A stretch of 64,000 nucleotides of DNA from Protea cynaroides (GCA_028583415.1 CM053276.1:10379676-10443675); one strand, 5' to 3'; shown: positions 44,585-57,102, counted from the stretch's first letter. A program made the numbers and translations. The notes: a model not told the origin generated them from the sequence alone.

Positions 44585-46929
44585 CAGGTCTGGATGGCAA
44601 TGTGTAATTTACTAATAGCAGATGACCACGCAGATTTGGTTTCTGCCCTGTAATAGAGCATTCTAAGTTTCTAACCCAGTCCACAAGGATAAATAGGATA
44701 TGTGTGAAAGAATGTCGGGATATCAAACTGAGGCTTGGGATTTTGTGAAATGGATGCCTGTGTATGATGGTTAGCAGGGATAAGTCTGACTTGTCCAAAC
44801 GGGATTATAATGACAAGAAGATGGATGGCTAAAGAAGTGTAACTGAGAACAAAGTGGTAAACATTCAAGGAAGATTAGTAAACTCATTGAGATCATATAG
44901 AACTTGGCTGGAATATTACAATTTGGAGGCCTGTTTTATTACCCAGTCAGTTCTACAGAGAGAGAGAGATGGTTGATGTTGTATGGGATAGAATGAAGAT
45001 TGGAGCTATGAGTAGTGGAGGTCTAGGAAGGACTACTTGAGAAAAAAAGCAGAGACTGCGGCTGAAAGCTACCTACCTACAGAAGCCTTGGAGCCTTGGA
45101 CATGTCTGCTGAAGTGAGGCAGGGGGATTTCATATAAAGAAGGAAAAATATCTCTTTCCAAGAAGTAAAAATCAAAGTTGTAATAGGTATGGGGATCATC
45201 AGAAAGCTGCAGCTGCCAATGAATTGACATCACACAAACCCAAGTGGATCATCTCCAGTCGGTGATCCAGCGGCTGGGTGAATTCCAGTCTCTGGATCAC
45301 AGCTGGAGGACTGGACAACAGGAGACGATCTTTTTCCAATATCCTTTGCGGAGGTGTTTTCAATAGATGGCATGGAGGTGATTTGGTGAAGATACAGGGG
45401 GCCACTGGCTTTTACTGTAAGTATTTTGTACCATTTACACTTATTGAAATTAAAATGGCTGCCTTCTGTTCCCTTCCCGTGATCGCGGCTGCTCTTTTCT
45501 ACGTCGTACATTGTATTGAAATATCATTTTCAATAGGTATAATGGAATTCTGAATTTGCCTGCCTGCATAAATGGTGTCCTTGGAATAAAGGTAGATGAT
45601 AATGGAATTTAAGTTTGCCTGCCAGGCTGCCAGGCTGCCATGGTGTCCTTGGTAAAAAAAAGGGCTGGGGACCAAGTTCCACAATTTCATTTGGCTTTGG
45701 GCACTTCATAGAGCTCGCAATTGGTTAGATATGCTTTTTTTTAACCCTGTTTGCATGTTACCTTTCCATCTATGAAGTCTCAGCCAGATGAGTAACTGGG
45801 GGAAATTAAAAACTCAGCCAGATAGCCAAATGAGTTTAACGGATCTTACATTTAATCTGAAACAAAGGAGCTTCAAATGGATATTCTCTAGCTTTTGTTT
45901 TTTTTGTTTGGGGTAAAAAAAGCATCTATTGATTAGATCGAATATTTTTTTTAGAACTGAAACAAATCGCTCCCTTTCTCCAAGTCAAATCCTAACCAAC
46001 TAGCTATCCTGGTTTCAAATTTTAGTTCCATATTTTCCAAAGCACTACCATGTGATTTTATTGATTGGGTCCCTTATGTCCATGGTATCGTGATACGAAT
46101 CTGGGTTTCATCCATCAAAACTGACTTATCGAGTGAAGGGGCCTAGGAGCACATCAACTCCTAAGCAGTCCCAAGTGGGACTATAGGTCATAACAATCCC
46201 CCACCTTCCATTGTTGATGTTTTGGCGGCTCGCGCTCGCTGCGGCTTTCACTTTGGCCTTCATTCTAGGTAGCCCTTTTTGAGGGAGGCTGACTATGGCA
46301 GGTGAATCAAATGAAAGCACCAATTGATACGAACTTGAGTCTCATCCATCAAAATCGACTTATCAAATGAAAGGGACCAGAAATATATCAACATCCAATC
46401 AATCTTAGAGCCAATGTGAGATTAAAGATCGTAACATATCATCATATACAATTTGTCATATTGCATCTCCTATATTTGCCTAAAACTGGTTTATTAGTTC
46501 CACTTCATAATAAATCATTAGTTTTGTACAAACCATAATATACATAAGCATAACCAATACTGAGGTATATTGCACTTCTGTTTATGTCCTTCATTTTATC
46601 ATCGTTTTGATGTGACAAAAGGCTGGATGAAAGCAAGGGAATTAATCAATCAATCTGTTCTGTAAACCCTATGCTTGATTTTACTATCCAATGGTCATAG
46701 CTGTGCCTTGTGGGCTTCTTTTCAGGCCTGTATAGACACCGCAATGAACTTATGTAGAAACTCAGTATGAGGATAATCTCTCAATTACACATGTTGATCT
46801 TGACCTATTTTTCTTTTTTTTACTGATTCCTCTGAACAAGTGAACCGTCTTTTTTCACTCTTTTTTCAACTTAATTGTAGGACGTCTAAATGGGCGGGCA
46901 CTCGCACAAATAGAGCCAGACGTTACTTA
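44585..46929. other. Upstream flank of the LRR paralogue
   Basis: No complete gene. On the minus strand, 45417-45230 reads as an open, low-complexity-free frame (MPSIENTSAKDIGKRSSP..., ending GDDPLGFV) preceded by an acceptor-like TTACAG. It may be a relic exon, but I could not match it to the relative's missing N-terminal half. At 46100-46380 two copies of a GATACGAA(T/C)...TCATCCATCAAAA block lie about 230 bases apart, around a GC-rich insert. A TGCCTGCCAGGCTGCCAGGCTGCCA run is at 45618. Confidence 0.35.
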
Positions 46930-47211
46930 GGCTTTCTTTGGTATAGTTTATATTTATATTTATGAATTATTTATAATAAATCATTTATGAAAATAAATTA
47001 TGGATCGTATATAATAACTATTTAATACCATTAGACATAAAAAAATAATAATAGATTATCACAATAATGATAAACACTTTCAAACCTATTTGTATATTTT
47101 AGAGTATATCAATTTATTTTAAATATAAATTAATACTATAAATCATATCAAACAATTATATATATTATAATATATTATATAATACATACCAAAAGAATAC
47201 CAAAGAGAGCT
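46930..47211. mobile_element. Intact Tourist-like MITE (282 bp)
   Basis: Starts GGCTTTCTTTGGTATAG and ends ATACCAAAGAGAGCT. TTA duplications are exact at 46927-46929 and 47212-47214. Extremely AT-rich interior with GATTATCACAATAATGATAAACAC shared with copies at 8583 and 11647. Confidence 0.8.
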
Positions 47212-47214
47212 TTA

Positions 47215-48104
47215 GGCAATGCCAATCGACAGTTCAATCATTGAAATAACAGTGAATTCTGAAATTCTCAATTAGAGCCAAAATCTCACAATAAAAACTG
47301 CCAATCCACTTGTTCAAATGGTAGGTCCTTAATCACATCATAAGTCTTTTCTCCATTGCATCAGCTATCGTCCTTGATTTGCTCTCTCTGTCTCCCTCAC
47401 ATGTAGGTCACACTTTAATCATCAGATGGGACATAAAGGAAAAGAGTATAATCGGAAAATAGTCCCTACTAGATGAAGGGCCTATGCCCTTGATCGGCGT
47501 ATGAAAACCATCCCCTTTTGATATTTCATAAAATTATTGAACTTTTTCACAACATTGCTTGCAGAACGGATAAAGTCTAAATGCTTTTGCTGGTCTAACA
47601 TGTATTCTTGAGATTGTTGCTCTAGTCTATCTGGGGATTTCTTTGGTGGATAATATTTCGACTACGATAGTTTAAAAAGTTAGGCAATGGATTGTTGGCT
47701 CAGAGCAAGCCCGGACCGTCTGATGTTTGAGGATGAGTGACTGCAATTTTATTTTTCAACCAATGCTAATCTTTGTGCTGTGTGATTATTTCTTTTTATT
47801 TCGTTTTACTTTTCTGCATCATGATTAAGGGTTCGATTTCTACATAAATCCTCAGTGCCCTTAGATTGGCTCTAATACAAATATGATGAGTCCAATCCAC
47901 ATCTGAAAAGATGCACGTATTGGAGGATTATCTTCCCCACTTATACTCATGTTAAGATCTTGCTCAGGATAATGATAAAGTACAGGGAAATGGTTAGAGC
48001 CACTCTCTATCTCAGCATCCTCCATGAAGGTTGCTACCAGAGCCCATAACACGGATTTGGGCAACTTTGTTTTACTTTTACCCATTGTCATGACTATGGT
48101 CCAA
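47215..48104. other. Intergenic region with an unassigned 76-aa frame
   Basis: On the minus strand 48091-47861 encodes MTMGKSKTKLPKSVLWALVA... with HFPVLYHYPEQDLNMSISGE, a protein-like composition. It may be an exon relic; I do not recognise it and see no start context or neighbouring exons. The rest is AT-rich without structure. Confidence 0.3.
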
Positions 48105-48260
48105 ATAATCGGTATCGGATTGGTCAGATCGGTTGATTTGTATTGATTTAGACCTAATCGATTCCTGATCCTATTTTCGATCTGATCTAATTTTAGTATT
48201 ATTATATATGATATCGACCATGTGTTAACTTTCCATTAGATCAGTATCAGTAAGCACGAT
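48105..48260. repeat. GATC/GTATC-rich repeat fragment (copy 3)
   Basis: Contains CGGTATCGGATTGGTCAGATC and GATCAGTATCAG motifs of the GTATC repeat family; ends not defined. Confidence 0.4.
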
Positions 48261-49698
48261 ATGGTAAGTGAGCAAATATTAATGTCATCTGTAGTTACAG
48301 GACTTACCTTTCTGGTTTATATTTTTCAAAAAAGAAGTTTCAAAAGCTCAATAACTTTCTTCCCAAAAGAGTAGGGAAAGAAAAAGGTAAAATATAGTAA
48401 TAAAAGGAGATTGTTTGGTTGTGGTACATAGCTTGTAAGGTATTCCATGTGATCTGACTTCCCTTATTGTGGAAGCCTGGCTTTCCCTTAAGAAGAGATG
48501 AATACATAACAGAAGGGAAAACTTTTGTTTCTTGACAGAGAAAAATGTCTAGTAGATTATATAAATTCAATAACTAAATATGAAATAAATGAAATTAATC
48601 ATGTAGTCATATAATGTAATGATTATAAAATTTTCTTTTTAAATTTAAAAATTTTATTTCTCTTCCCTTTAATTTCCTTTGTAACCAAATAAATTCATAA
48701 GGAATTGAGGATTGAATGCAAATTAACTCTTCCTTTCTTGGTAAGTAAGGAACCCATTTTACAGAGCCTCACAAATCATGGTAATTGTTGGGCATAATTC
48801 AAGTTGTTCTGGTTCCAACCTTCATTGGGTAAATGCAGGATATCACACTTTCTGGGTTGAACTTTTTCAGTTTTCTGTACAACATTTGCAGGCTTCAGCA
48901 AAAAGTTGGAATTATTGCAGAAAGCAATAATTCTTTTCACAGCTATCCAATCTATGGTGAGAATCTGTTGCTGGATTTCAATTAAACCAAACCTGACCAG
49001 ACCCATCACTATACCTCTCTGCAACAGTTTATATCTGCGACATCCTAATTGGAATTCTGGTTGAATCCTTAACTTTCACTCACCCATCAATCACAGACCT
49101 TTATCAGTGTGTCAGGCTAAAATTTAGTTTCTTCATGTGGAATGATTTGTAAACCAGAAATGCACTAGTGGAAAAAAAGAGGTATTCTGAAATGATACTT
49201 TACATCACAGCATATGTACAGAAAAGGACCAATAATCATCCCTGGTATTGTTCTTGTGAGGAATTTTTTTTTATTGGAATCAAATGTGCAAAAAAATAGC
49301 TTGTTATTAAATCTTTTTAACAGTATAAGGAGTAATAGAGAATCAACATAAACAATCAAACGTGTGCAAAAATGATTTTAGTTAGAATTTCTCCAGAGGA
49401 TCAAAACTCCTGAAACAAAAAAGGTCTGGAGGCATATAAAACCACTTGCTTAGAAATTGAAAGAATCTGTTTCATTTTGAAATAACTCAATTGGAAGAAG
49501 ATGTAAATCTTACCCAGAAATAAGAAGGGAAAACCCAAGGGCACAAAACAATTAGTTAGTTTCATCAGAATCTGAAAACTACTGGAGCAGAATGATCTGA
49601 ACACTCAGAACTCATGAGTCATGATTCATTGGGCTCTTATTCAAGTTCCCCAAGGGTCATCAATGGTTATCAGGGTTGTGCCTAACACAACCGGGATC
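48261..49698. other. Intergenic, nothing recognised
   Basis: AT-rich; minus-strand short frames at 48340-49604 have no recognisable domain. Confidence 0.35.
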
Positions 49699-49945
49699 AG
49701 TGTTTTAAGTGTGTATCGTATCAGTTGGTATCGGCTGTATCATATCAATATCTATAGCTCCCGATACGATACAATCATGATATGATAATATCATATTAAT
49801 ATTTGGGTGACTTGACAAACCGAAGAAGCGAAAAGTGAGAGTTTCCAAATTTTAAAGTATCGTATTGTATAGATAGGTATCAGTTGTATTGTATCCGCCT
49901 CAGTAGCTAATGATACAATATCCGATACTGATACTTTAAACCTTG
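49699..49945. mobile_element. GTATC-rich element with inverted termini (copy 4)
   Basis: Left AGTGTTTTAAGTGTGTATCG; right, inverted, CAAGGTTTAAAGTATCAGT. These are similar to the 540-base element at 25899-26438. Flanks CCGGGATC and CCAGGATA agree at 6 of 8 positions, compatible with a decayed eight-base duplication. No coding capacity. Confidence 0.6.
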
Positions 49946-51199
49946 CCAGGATACCAGTTTGTTCAGATTGGAATGTGAAAGTGTTGTATTTTGAGGTTTT
50001 AAAATACGTTTTAAAGATTTAAACACACTTTGCATGAGGTTTTGATTTCAAAGGTTTTAACCTTGGCCTTGCATGTTTGACCTGAAAAAAGCAAGTTTTT
50101 AGATAGCCAGAGGTGGGAGGTGGGCGTCTGGATACGCCGGATGAATGCTTCCCAAGGGTAAAATGTCCTCAGGGATGCAATAGGGGGGACGTCCTGCTTG
50201 CCAGACAAAGGTTTCCTAAAGGACCTGGATCCTCTTCTGTCACTCCAACCGTGCCAGCCGTCCATAGGACAGGCTGGGATGCTCGGCACACATACCGATG
50301 CATTCCAGTCCGTTCGATGAATGACTGATGGGCTGGGAAACAGGAAAGGATCTTTTTCCCTTCCTAAGAGCTACTTAGGAGGGCGAATGAAGTGGGAGAC
50401 ATCTTGCCTGAATGGGTGGATGTCTAGCCGGGTCGTTCGGCCTGGGAGGATGCAATGATCTAGAGAGACATGTTTCTTAGGTGTTAGGACCGTTGGGACA
50501 CCCAGAGTCCGGCTTGTCATGCTGGTCGTCCGGAAACCGTTAAAAATTTGACCATTGCATCTGGGAATCACTTCTCTTAAGCCGTTTTGGAGATTGACTC
50601 GCAAGAAATCCAATTTGCACCATAGGAGGCGAGTACAATCTTAAGGAAAGCTGCTTCAATACGACTTAGCCCTACCACCATTTGATGTATTTGAAGTATG
50701 GTATTGTAGTCAAGAATTGATCACTCACAAAACGAAAACTTATGTTATCTGCAATATACTAGAAACACAAAGAAGTAAAATGACCAACAGAAAGACAAAA
50801 CAGAGAAATATAGAGCAGGTCCATGCAGCACAGTAACAAACAGTGCTTGACAACTTGGTTCAATACATGAATGTGTGATTAAAACAACTCTGCAAATAGA
50901 GGGAGAATCTCTCTTTCTGGGTCACCACCAATCCAAATATTTAGAGATAAATAGATAGTTACAAAGCTATGGAATATCATCTTTGTATCTCGAAAATCAA
51001 GACATAAGGTTAACCAAGGATCTTAAAAAATTACAGAAGAAAAATAAAATTCCAACAAACACTAATGGAGATTGATCATTCTGAATACTTGGTATTTATA
51101 ACAGCTGACCAAATAGATTCTCCGCAGAAGAAAATACATGGAAGGTAGGTAGCTCCAATTATTTAAGAAGATACCCAAGAGATGCAGAAGGGTCAATGG
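49946..51199. other. Intergenic with a GC-rich repeat (about 50100-50690)
   Basis: 50100-50600 is conspicuously GC-rich. Its end, TTTGCACCATAGG...AATCTTAAGGAAAG...ACGACTTAGCCCTA (50613-50670), matches blocks at 40768, 62470 and, inverted, 36530, so it is one copy of a dispersed family. The 92- and 71-codon frames here have no recognised domain. Remainder AT-rich. Confidence 0.45.
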
Positions 51200-51660
51200 C
51201 ACGCAAATAAATGTGTTCAATTGACCATTTTTTTTTGGGGGGGGGGGGGATGGGTAAAGTTGAAAAGAGAATACAAACAAGTTAGATCATCAAAAGATGG
51301 GAACCAGAACAGAAATAGACAAAACAAGGCCAAGAACCCAAATACTACTAGGCCACCAAAGGTGGATCCCAACTTACAGCAAATAGATCTTGAAAACAAT
51401 AGGAGGCACCTCCACCACCTTACACATAGATTGACTAAGACCCATATGGAAAAGGCCAATAAAACAGCGAAACCAAAAACTTCACTTGTCTTGGATACGA
51501 GTCGCGGGCCTTCAATCCCAGGTGCTCCTTTGCATTCCAGGATGTAGGGAATCCCGAACGATCATTCACTTGAGCCAATGCAACCTCTTCACCAGCAGGG
51601 GTGGGGGGGGAAGGAGGATCAGTTGACAATGGAGCTGAAGTATAAAAAACAAGGCGGCTG
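51200..51660 (-). mobile_element. Possible LINE-like fragment (minus strand)
   Basis: Read on the minus strand the segment has a Pro/Ser-rich open stretch (SAPLSTDPPSPPTPAGEEVALAQ), then FPTSWNAKEHLGLKARDS. A T/G-rich untranslated part with TTTTGATGATCTAACTTG follows, then a C-run and A-run tail near 51229-51249. This resembles a 5'-truncated plant L1 remnant; no RT is present, so the assignment is tentative. Confidence 0.35.
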
Positions 51661-53249
51661 AGGCTACAAAGGGCTCGAGGACAGGGGGAGCCCAGAATAG
51701 TGGCAACAGCAAAACCGGCCTAGGACAAGGGAGAAGGAAAAGGCTGAGCCAATGACCTCGCCATGGGAGGAATTCTCGAGAATAAGAAGGGAGCAGAGTA
51801 CGGGTCCAAAGGTGAGGAGGGGTTGGGGATTTTAGACACGGGATTTCCCCAGAGATGACTTACCAAACTGATTTCCATTGCAATGTTTTCACCTATTCTG
51901 CTTTCTCTTACGCATCTCCCAACCCTGAGGAAAAACTAACAGAGATGCATTTATAGTACAAATCATTGACTTTAAGAACCAAATTCTGGAGCTAACAGTC
52001 CTTAATAACAAAACCATTGTTGAGCAACCGATTACTCAGAGATAGAATGTTAATGGTACATAAAACAAGAAGCCAATACCTCTTTGTTTTTTGGGTAAAT
52101 AAGAAATCCATTCAACAGAAGCTGAAAGAGAAAAGCCAAGCATATGAAGGAATAGCATGAGCTGCTTCACTAACATTTCCATCATAACAATGAAAGACAA
52201 AAAAGAAAAACTTCAAGATTTGTAAGTCAGTTGCAGATCTTAAAGGAAGCCATTTCCACTTGGAAATTTTCATCTGGGACATCAGATTCCACATTCCAGA
52301 TGTTGCTTATCCTCGGCCTCAAAATTTCATCCAAGCAATCAAGACATTAACCTCAAGGATGTACATTATCCGACTAGAACAATCAGTAGGTCATGGATTC
52401 AGCTTCTTGATGTCTTAAATTCTGTCTCTTGCTGTGAGTGTCTGTATAACCTTTTCTCCATTTTCAGTGAAAATTGCTCTCATCCCTCCGTGGATGTACA
52501 CTTTGCCAAACCACATATATCTTTGCATTGTATAATTGTTTTTCTTTCTGTTGTAAGATGTCCAATCCAAGCATGAAATTTAGAAAATATGACTTGCTCT
52601 AATTTTTAAAGAATCTGCAAACCACAAGGCACCTCATGCCTATAAAAGAATGAGCATGAGAGCTGAGAGACATTATCTTTCAACTGACAGCACTTTATGA
52701 TTCTCCTTACTGCACCAGTAAAAAAGATCAAGAGTTTGATTCTTATCTGAAAACCAGTTGCGGGTTGCAAGCACACACATTCATGACTGACCTCCTAAAC
52801 CTCAAATGCAATGAATATTCTACCTTGTGTTCAATAGCAACCAACTTCTGATCTATGTATCTGAAATCCTAAGAAATAACTGTTTTACATTAAACCAAAC
52901 CCAAACTGGATCTCTACGGTTTTGATTACAACGAATCATTAAGAAAATCCAATTACAAAAACAACACAAAAATCAAAAGATCAATATAAAGCACAACTTA
53001 AATCATCCAATCCTGAATCACTGAAAATCAAACAGAAACAATGTTCAACTCCATACATCAACCATGATTCCTCATTGCAGGAGTGGATTAGAGACAGTCC
53101 CAATCTTCAGGATTTTTTTTTGCGTGAAGCTACCACTCTCAGAATCAAACAGATCTTCAGGATGGCTGCTTGAGCTTTATTATTCAATTCAGACATGGTC
53201 CTAATCATAATTTCCAAGGAGCAAATTTTTAATGCAAGGAAGATTGTGA
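51661..53249. other. 3' flank of the full-length LRR gene
   Basis: No independent gene recognised. The part nearest 53249 is probably the 3' UTR. Short frames at 51435-51629 and 52112-52294 are unassigned. Confidence 0.35.
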
Positions 53250-55458
53250 TCATGATTTCCGTCTTGTGGGGGAATGGTGGTGAGTTCTCTTTGATCTGAG
53301 GCTGGTTTTCTGTCCAGTCCTAACAATCCTGTTCCTATGCCCACTAGATGAAGATAAGCCCATTCGTTTGTGTGATGTCCTATGAGAGGAGGTCCATTCT
53401 TCGAGCCCTACAGAAAAAACCACTTCCCTTGCCCTCTGTGTTTTGATGGGTTGCTTGTTCAGGTAAGCTAGCTCTGGGAGGATTCCAGAAACCGTCTTCC
53501 GAAGCTGGTCCTCCCCAATGTTACTCTGTAATGGATTGCCCAACAGATTCAAAGCGACTAAGGAATGGTAGTTTGCCACTAGTTGCCCTAGCCCTTTGGC
53601 TGTGGCTATCTTGTTGAAGCTTAGATCCAGGACCATCAACTTCAAGAGCCTGTGTAGCCCCTCTACATCACTGATCTTGTTTCCAGCCAGATAGAGCTCT
53701 TTGATGATTGTACAGTCTGACAGCCCTAACAACAGTTAAAGCAAGAGGTCTCATCTTAAGTATCACTAGTTTATACTTTATATGGTGCAATCTAGTGCAC
53801 ATCAAATGCAGTTTTTTTTTTTTTTTTACCTTGGCCAATTTTTGAGATCCGGTTGTAACTGAGATCAAGTACTCGCAGCCGAGTCAGATCTCTGAGGCCA
53901 TCAATGGCATGAATCTTGTTTCTGGACAAGTTCAGGCTATGAAGGCCCTTAGGTAGTGAGCCGGAAGTAATGTGAACTGGAAATAAAGGCAGACAAACAA
54001 AACAGATGAGTAAGTTCTGCAAATGTTCATAACAACTATCTGCAATTTTAAAGTTAATAATGCTTTTGATTCAAGGTCATACCTATTAAGTTTCCTGATA
54101 AGTTGAGAGATCGAAGACTTGAGAATCTTGAAATTGGAGGGAGCACTTTCAAACACATACCGGAGATATGGGCAACAGTTGAGGAAGACTTCAGAGATTG
54201 GATCACATTGTTGGCATGTAAAACTTCCTCTGAGACATTAGACTTCTGGTTCATATAACTTGTCCTTGTAGTTGGACATGCATCAGGAGAAGGTGGAAAT
54301 GCGATATCTTCAGTGGCCATGCCTTCATCATTAAATGGTAAAAGTGATTGGGTCTCAAGACTGTTTACCCAATCATCAATTCTTGTAATGGATGAAGACT
54401 CTGTAGGAGAAGCAACCCACTGGTTTTGGGGCCATAGGCCAGAAGCTCCATTGTTGAACTTCTTATTCCAGTTTGGGCTGGTGTTTATGGATTCTTCAGT
54501 GAAAGATCCAGGTGATTCCATCTTGCTCAACTCCTTGGCTTGGTTTGGTTCAAGAGTGTCCGACCAATACCCACCTTTCTGATTTGAGAATGCCTGTGTT
54601 TTCATGCTCCGTGACTTCTCCAGGTTCCTGTGACTCCAGAGAAACAGCTTCCACCAGAGTTTTCTACTCCTGGAAGGGAGAATTTGGCTTGAAGTCTGTT
54701 TCTTCAGCATCACTCTGTCTGCACTACGAGTGGTCATTACAGATTCTGGGCTACCTTGAATTCCTGCATCAAATTCATCCCCTTTTCTAGAATTATGGAA
54801 GTGTTTGAAAGAATGATATCTTTGAGGATGCATACCATCAGCCATCCTCTTCATCACGTTCCTTGTTTCAAGGTTGGAGCATGAGCGTTGAAGTCCTGGA
54901 GAAGCAAAGATTTCTGCTTTGCCAATCCCAGGATCACTAACAAACCCACTTTGGATCAATTCAACACCCAAATCAACATCTTTATCTGACTGATAATCCA
55001 TCCCCTGATCAATCTTCCTGTTAGTTGAGTGGTGCAGTTCTTCTCTTTCTTCTCTTTCAGATTCATGAGCCTGGAGATCCAAGTCAGAGAAATCTCTCTT
55101 AATAGACAAGTTGTCCTCATGCTCGTCTTCCCCTTCGTAAGCTTCCTGAGTTGCTTCAGGTCCAGCAGCTTTCTCTTGGATCCCAGAGGGAACTGAGAAT
55201 CTGAAAGAAGTTGACTTCACTTCCTCTCCCCCAGATGATTCCACTGGGTGTTCTAGCTTTATTTCAGTTCCAAGTCCTTTCCCATCATCAACAAAGTCTG
55301 GAGATTCCTCCTCAACCTGAGATCATCAAACAAGGCAAGAAAATAAGAAAACAAAACATCAGATGCAAAACAACAGTAGAGGAATTCAGAACACTGCTCC
55401 TCACCTTGGATTTCCTATTGCACCCCATTAGCAAGTAGAAACAACTGAATTTGGCCAT
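53250..55458 (-). CDS. SDS22-like leucine-rich-repeat protein (outer-arm-dynein-light-chain-1-like), full length
   Basis: Minus-strand exons 55458-55405, 55316-54083, 53976-53830, 53725-53250 join with GT/AG introns to 1911 bases, 636 aa. The start MAKFSCFYLLMGCNRKSK fills the first exon exactly (18 codons) and precedes an acidic region. Residues 19-400 are low-complexity, charged and Ser-rich, probably disordered, with a conserved basic island MLKKQTSSQILPSRSRKLWWKLFLWSHRN. The C-terminal third has five to six SDS22-type LRRs: SSLRSLNLSGNLI, KGLHSLNLSRNKI, TRLRVLDLSYNRI, IKELYLAGNKISDVEGLHRL, LMVLDLSFNKI, LVALNLLGNPLQSNI. An LRR-capping YLNKQPIK motif and an Arg/Ser/His-rich tail follow. SDS22-like LRRs mediate protein-protein contacts; partner and role in plants are unestablished. 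Dynein naming in databases reflects LRR similarity only. A leader exon and intron appear to lie upstream (see 56212-56430). A shortened paralogue lies about 9 kb away in the same orientation. Confidence 0.88.
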
Positions 55459-56211
55459 TTCAGATAGGATATGGTTTCTATCAGAATTCCCAACAGAGAA
55501 CACAAAAGGTTAGCTCTTCTTCTTCTTCTTCTTCTACTCTAGATTTCTGTCTTAATGGTTTCTAAACCTCTAATGGCTAAATATTGCCATATTGCAAACT
55601 GCAAAAGGGATCCTTAACAAGTAGCAATTACATTGAAGAAAATTGAGCTAAGGTTAGCCGAAATCAATGGGTAGACACCAAAATAGAGACCGAGGATAAT
55701 GGAAGAGCAGAGGAGCATAAAGGAAAGGAACAATGACTTCTGATCGAACCCACACACTCCCGAAGGTGCAAAAAGATTTCTTTGGAGAGTCAGCCAGAGT
55801 TATAAACGCAACAGTTTCTCACTGAAACCTCTGTCGAAATCGTTCTCGAAAAATTTCCTGCATCCATGAATGAGAAAAGCTCTCAACATTAATAACAAAA
55901 AAATAAAAATAAAAACCCAACACCCATTAAAGAAAATGAGAAAAACTTGAGCTGGGAATCGATTAAAAGAGCAAGATATGAAAGGTAGATTTAATAAAAC
56001 AGAACAAGATGAAAATTAAGAAACCCAACAACACCATTAAAAGGACAAAGATAAAATCTCCCAAAACGAAAACAAAAAGGTAAAAGCAGATTCTGTAGCA
56101 TGAAAATTTCAAACATAAACAGTCCTAAGAAGCTCTGCATTCAACATACGAACATACATAGATTCCCACAAATATAAGAGTAAGAAAAATTCTTTTTTCT
56201 GGTTGGTACCT
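55459..56211 (-). other. Leader intron of the LRR gene (inferred)
   Basis: Donor on the minus strand ACCAG/GTACCAACC at 56212/56211; a likely acceptor CTGATAG lies near 55478, about 20 bases before the ATG. Contains a (CTT)n run near 55518-55535. Confidence 0.45.
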
Positions 56212-56430
56212 GGTGTTGCTTGAACAGAATGAGAGGAAAGACGATAAAGTGATGGATTGAAACAGAGGAGAACAAGCCCTCCTTACGCAGCATCAACAAT
56301 GGTGGTGTGGGACTGAAAAAGCATTTGAAAAGCCAGTTTGCAGAACCGTTGAGAGGTCGAGGGAGATCGGAGAGATGGGAGAGATGGGATGGGAGGGACG
56401 CTTGAGCTAAAGCTGCGCCTGCAGGTGTCA
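56212..56430 (-). other. 5' UTR exon of the LRR gene (inferred)
   Basis: Minus-strand leader sequence with a short frame starting MTPAGAALAQASLPSHLSHL (56431), likely non-coding or a uORF. It ends at the donor at 56212. The transcription start is not fixed. Confidence 0.4.
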
Positions 56431-56546
56431 AAAAAAGTCAGAATGATTTATATGGGCTCCACCCAAGAGATACCTTCCCGGGGTCCCACTTCTCTCCCCA
56501 ACAGTAGAAGACACCAGCTTCCACCAGTTTAATCATTATTTTAATA

Positions 56547-56552
56547 CACGTG
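56547..56552. promoter_or_regulatory. G-box CACGTG upstream of the LRR gene
   Basis: Perfect palindrome ACACGTGT context, about 115 bases upstream of the inferred leader exon. G-boxes bind plant bZIP/bHLH factors; function here is inferred from position only. Confidence 0.35.
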
Positions 56553-56976
56553 TTAAACATGCTTTGAACCGTCCAATACAGAATCGCAGAAAGGTAGATG
56601 GGAGATTCCAGTTGGACGGTTGGAAACTTGGCCTTGCATGTTTGACTTATGTTCAGTTTGGATGTCAAGAAAAGAAAAATAAAAACGAAATTACACCGAC
56701 CTCCACATCACAATTCCTTTATTACACGATACTATTTTATCTTTTGCATTTTACACTTACACGGATTAATTCCAAAAAATCATATTTATAACACATAAAT
56801 CCATTCCGTTAGACAATAGACGTGAACGATAATTACTTTTTTAATAAGACAAAAATACTCTTATAAGTGTCGAAGTTAACTTTTTACCCAAGACAAATAA
56901 GGCTTCTGTTTTTTTCTAAGCAGATCTTCCCTGAAACAAAAGTGTAGCTATCCTTTGCATGGGTTATTATCATTTT

Positions 56977-57102
56977 CAATCGTTGGAACCTCCAATCGAA
57001 GATGTAGCAGTTGGAGTTAACCAGGCGTGCTTATCGATGTATTGGTAGGCACGCCTGATTAACTCCAACCGTTGGATCCTCGATTGGAGGCTCCAGCGAT
57101 TG
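56977..57102. repeat. Perfectly sized hairpin: two 54-bp arms, 18-base loop
   Basis: Arm 56977-57030 and arm 57049-57102 are inverted copies with few mismatches (cores GTTGGAGTTAA(C/T)CAGGCGTGC and CAATCG(T/C)TGGA(A/G)CCTCCAATCGA). It may be a MITE or a small-RNA foldback. The 77-codon frame on the minus strand merely crosses it. Confidence 0.75.

Noticed and set aside
53250..55458. Taking the outer-arm dynein light chain name as function
   Set aside because: The similarity is in SDS22-type LRRs; flowering plants lack axonemal dynein, so the name says nothing about role.
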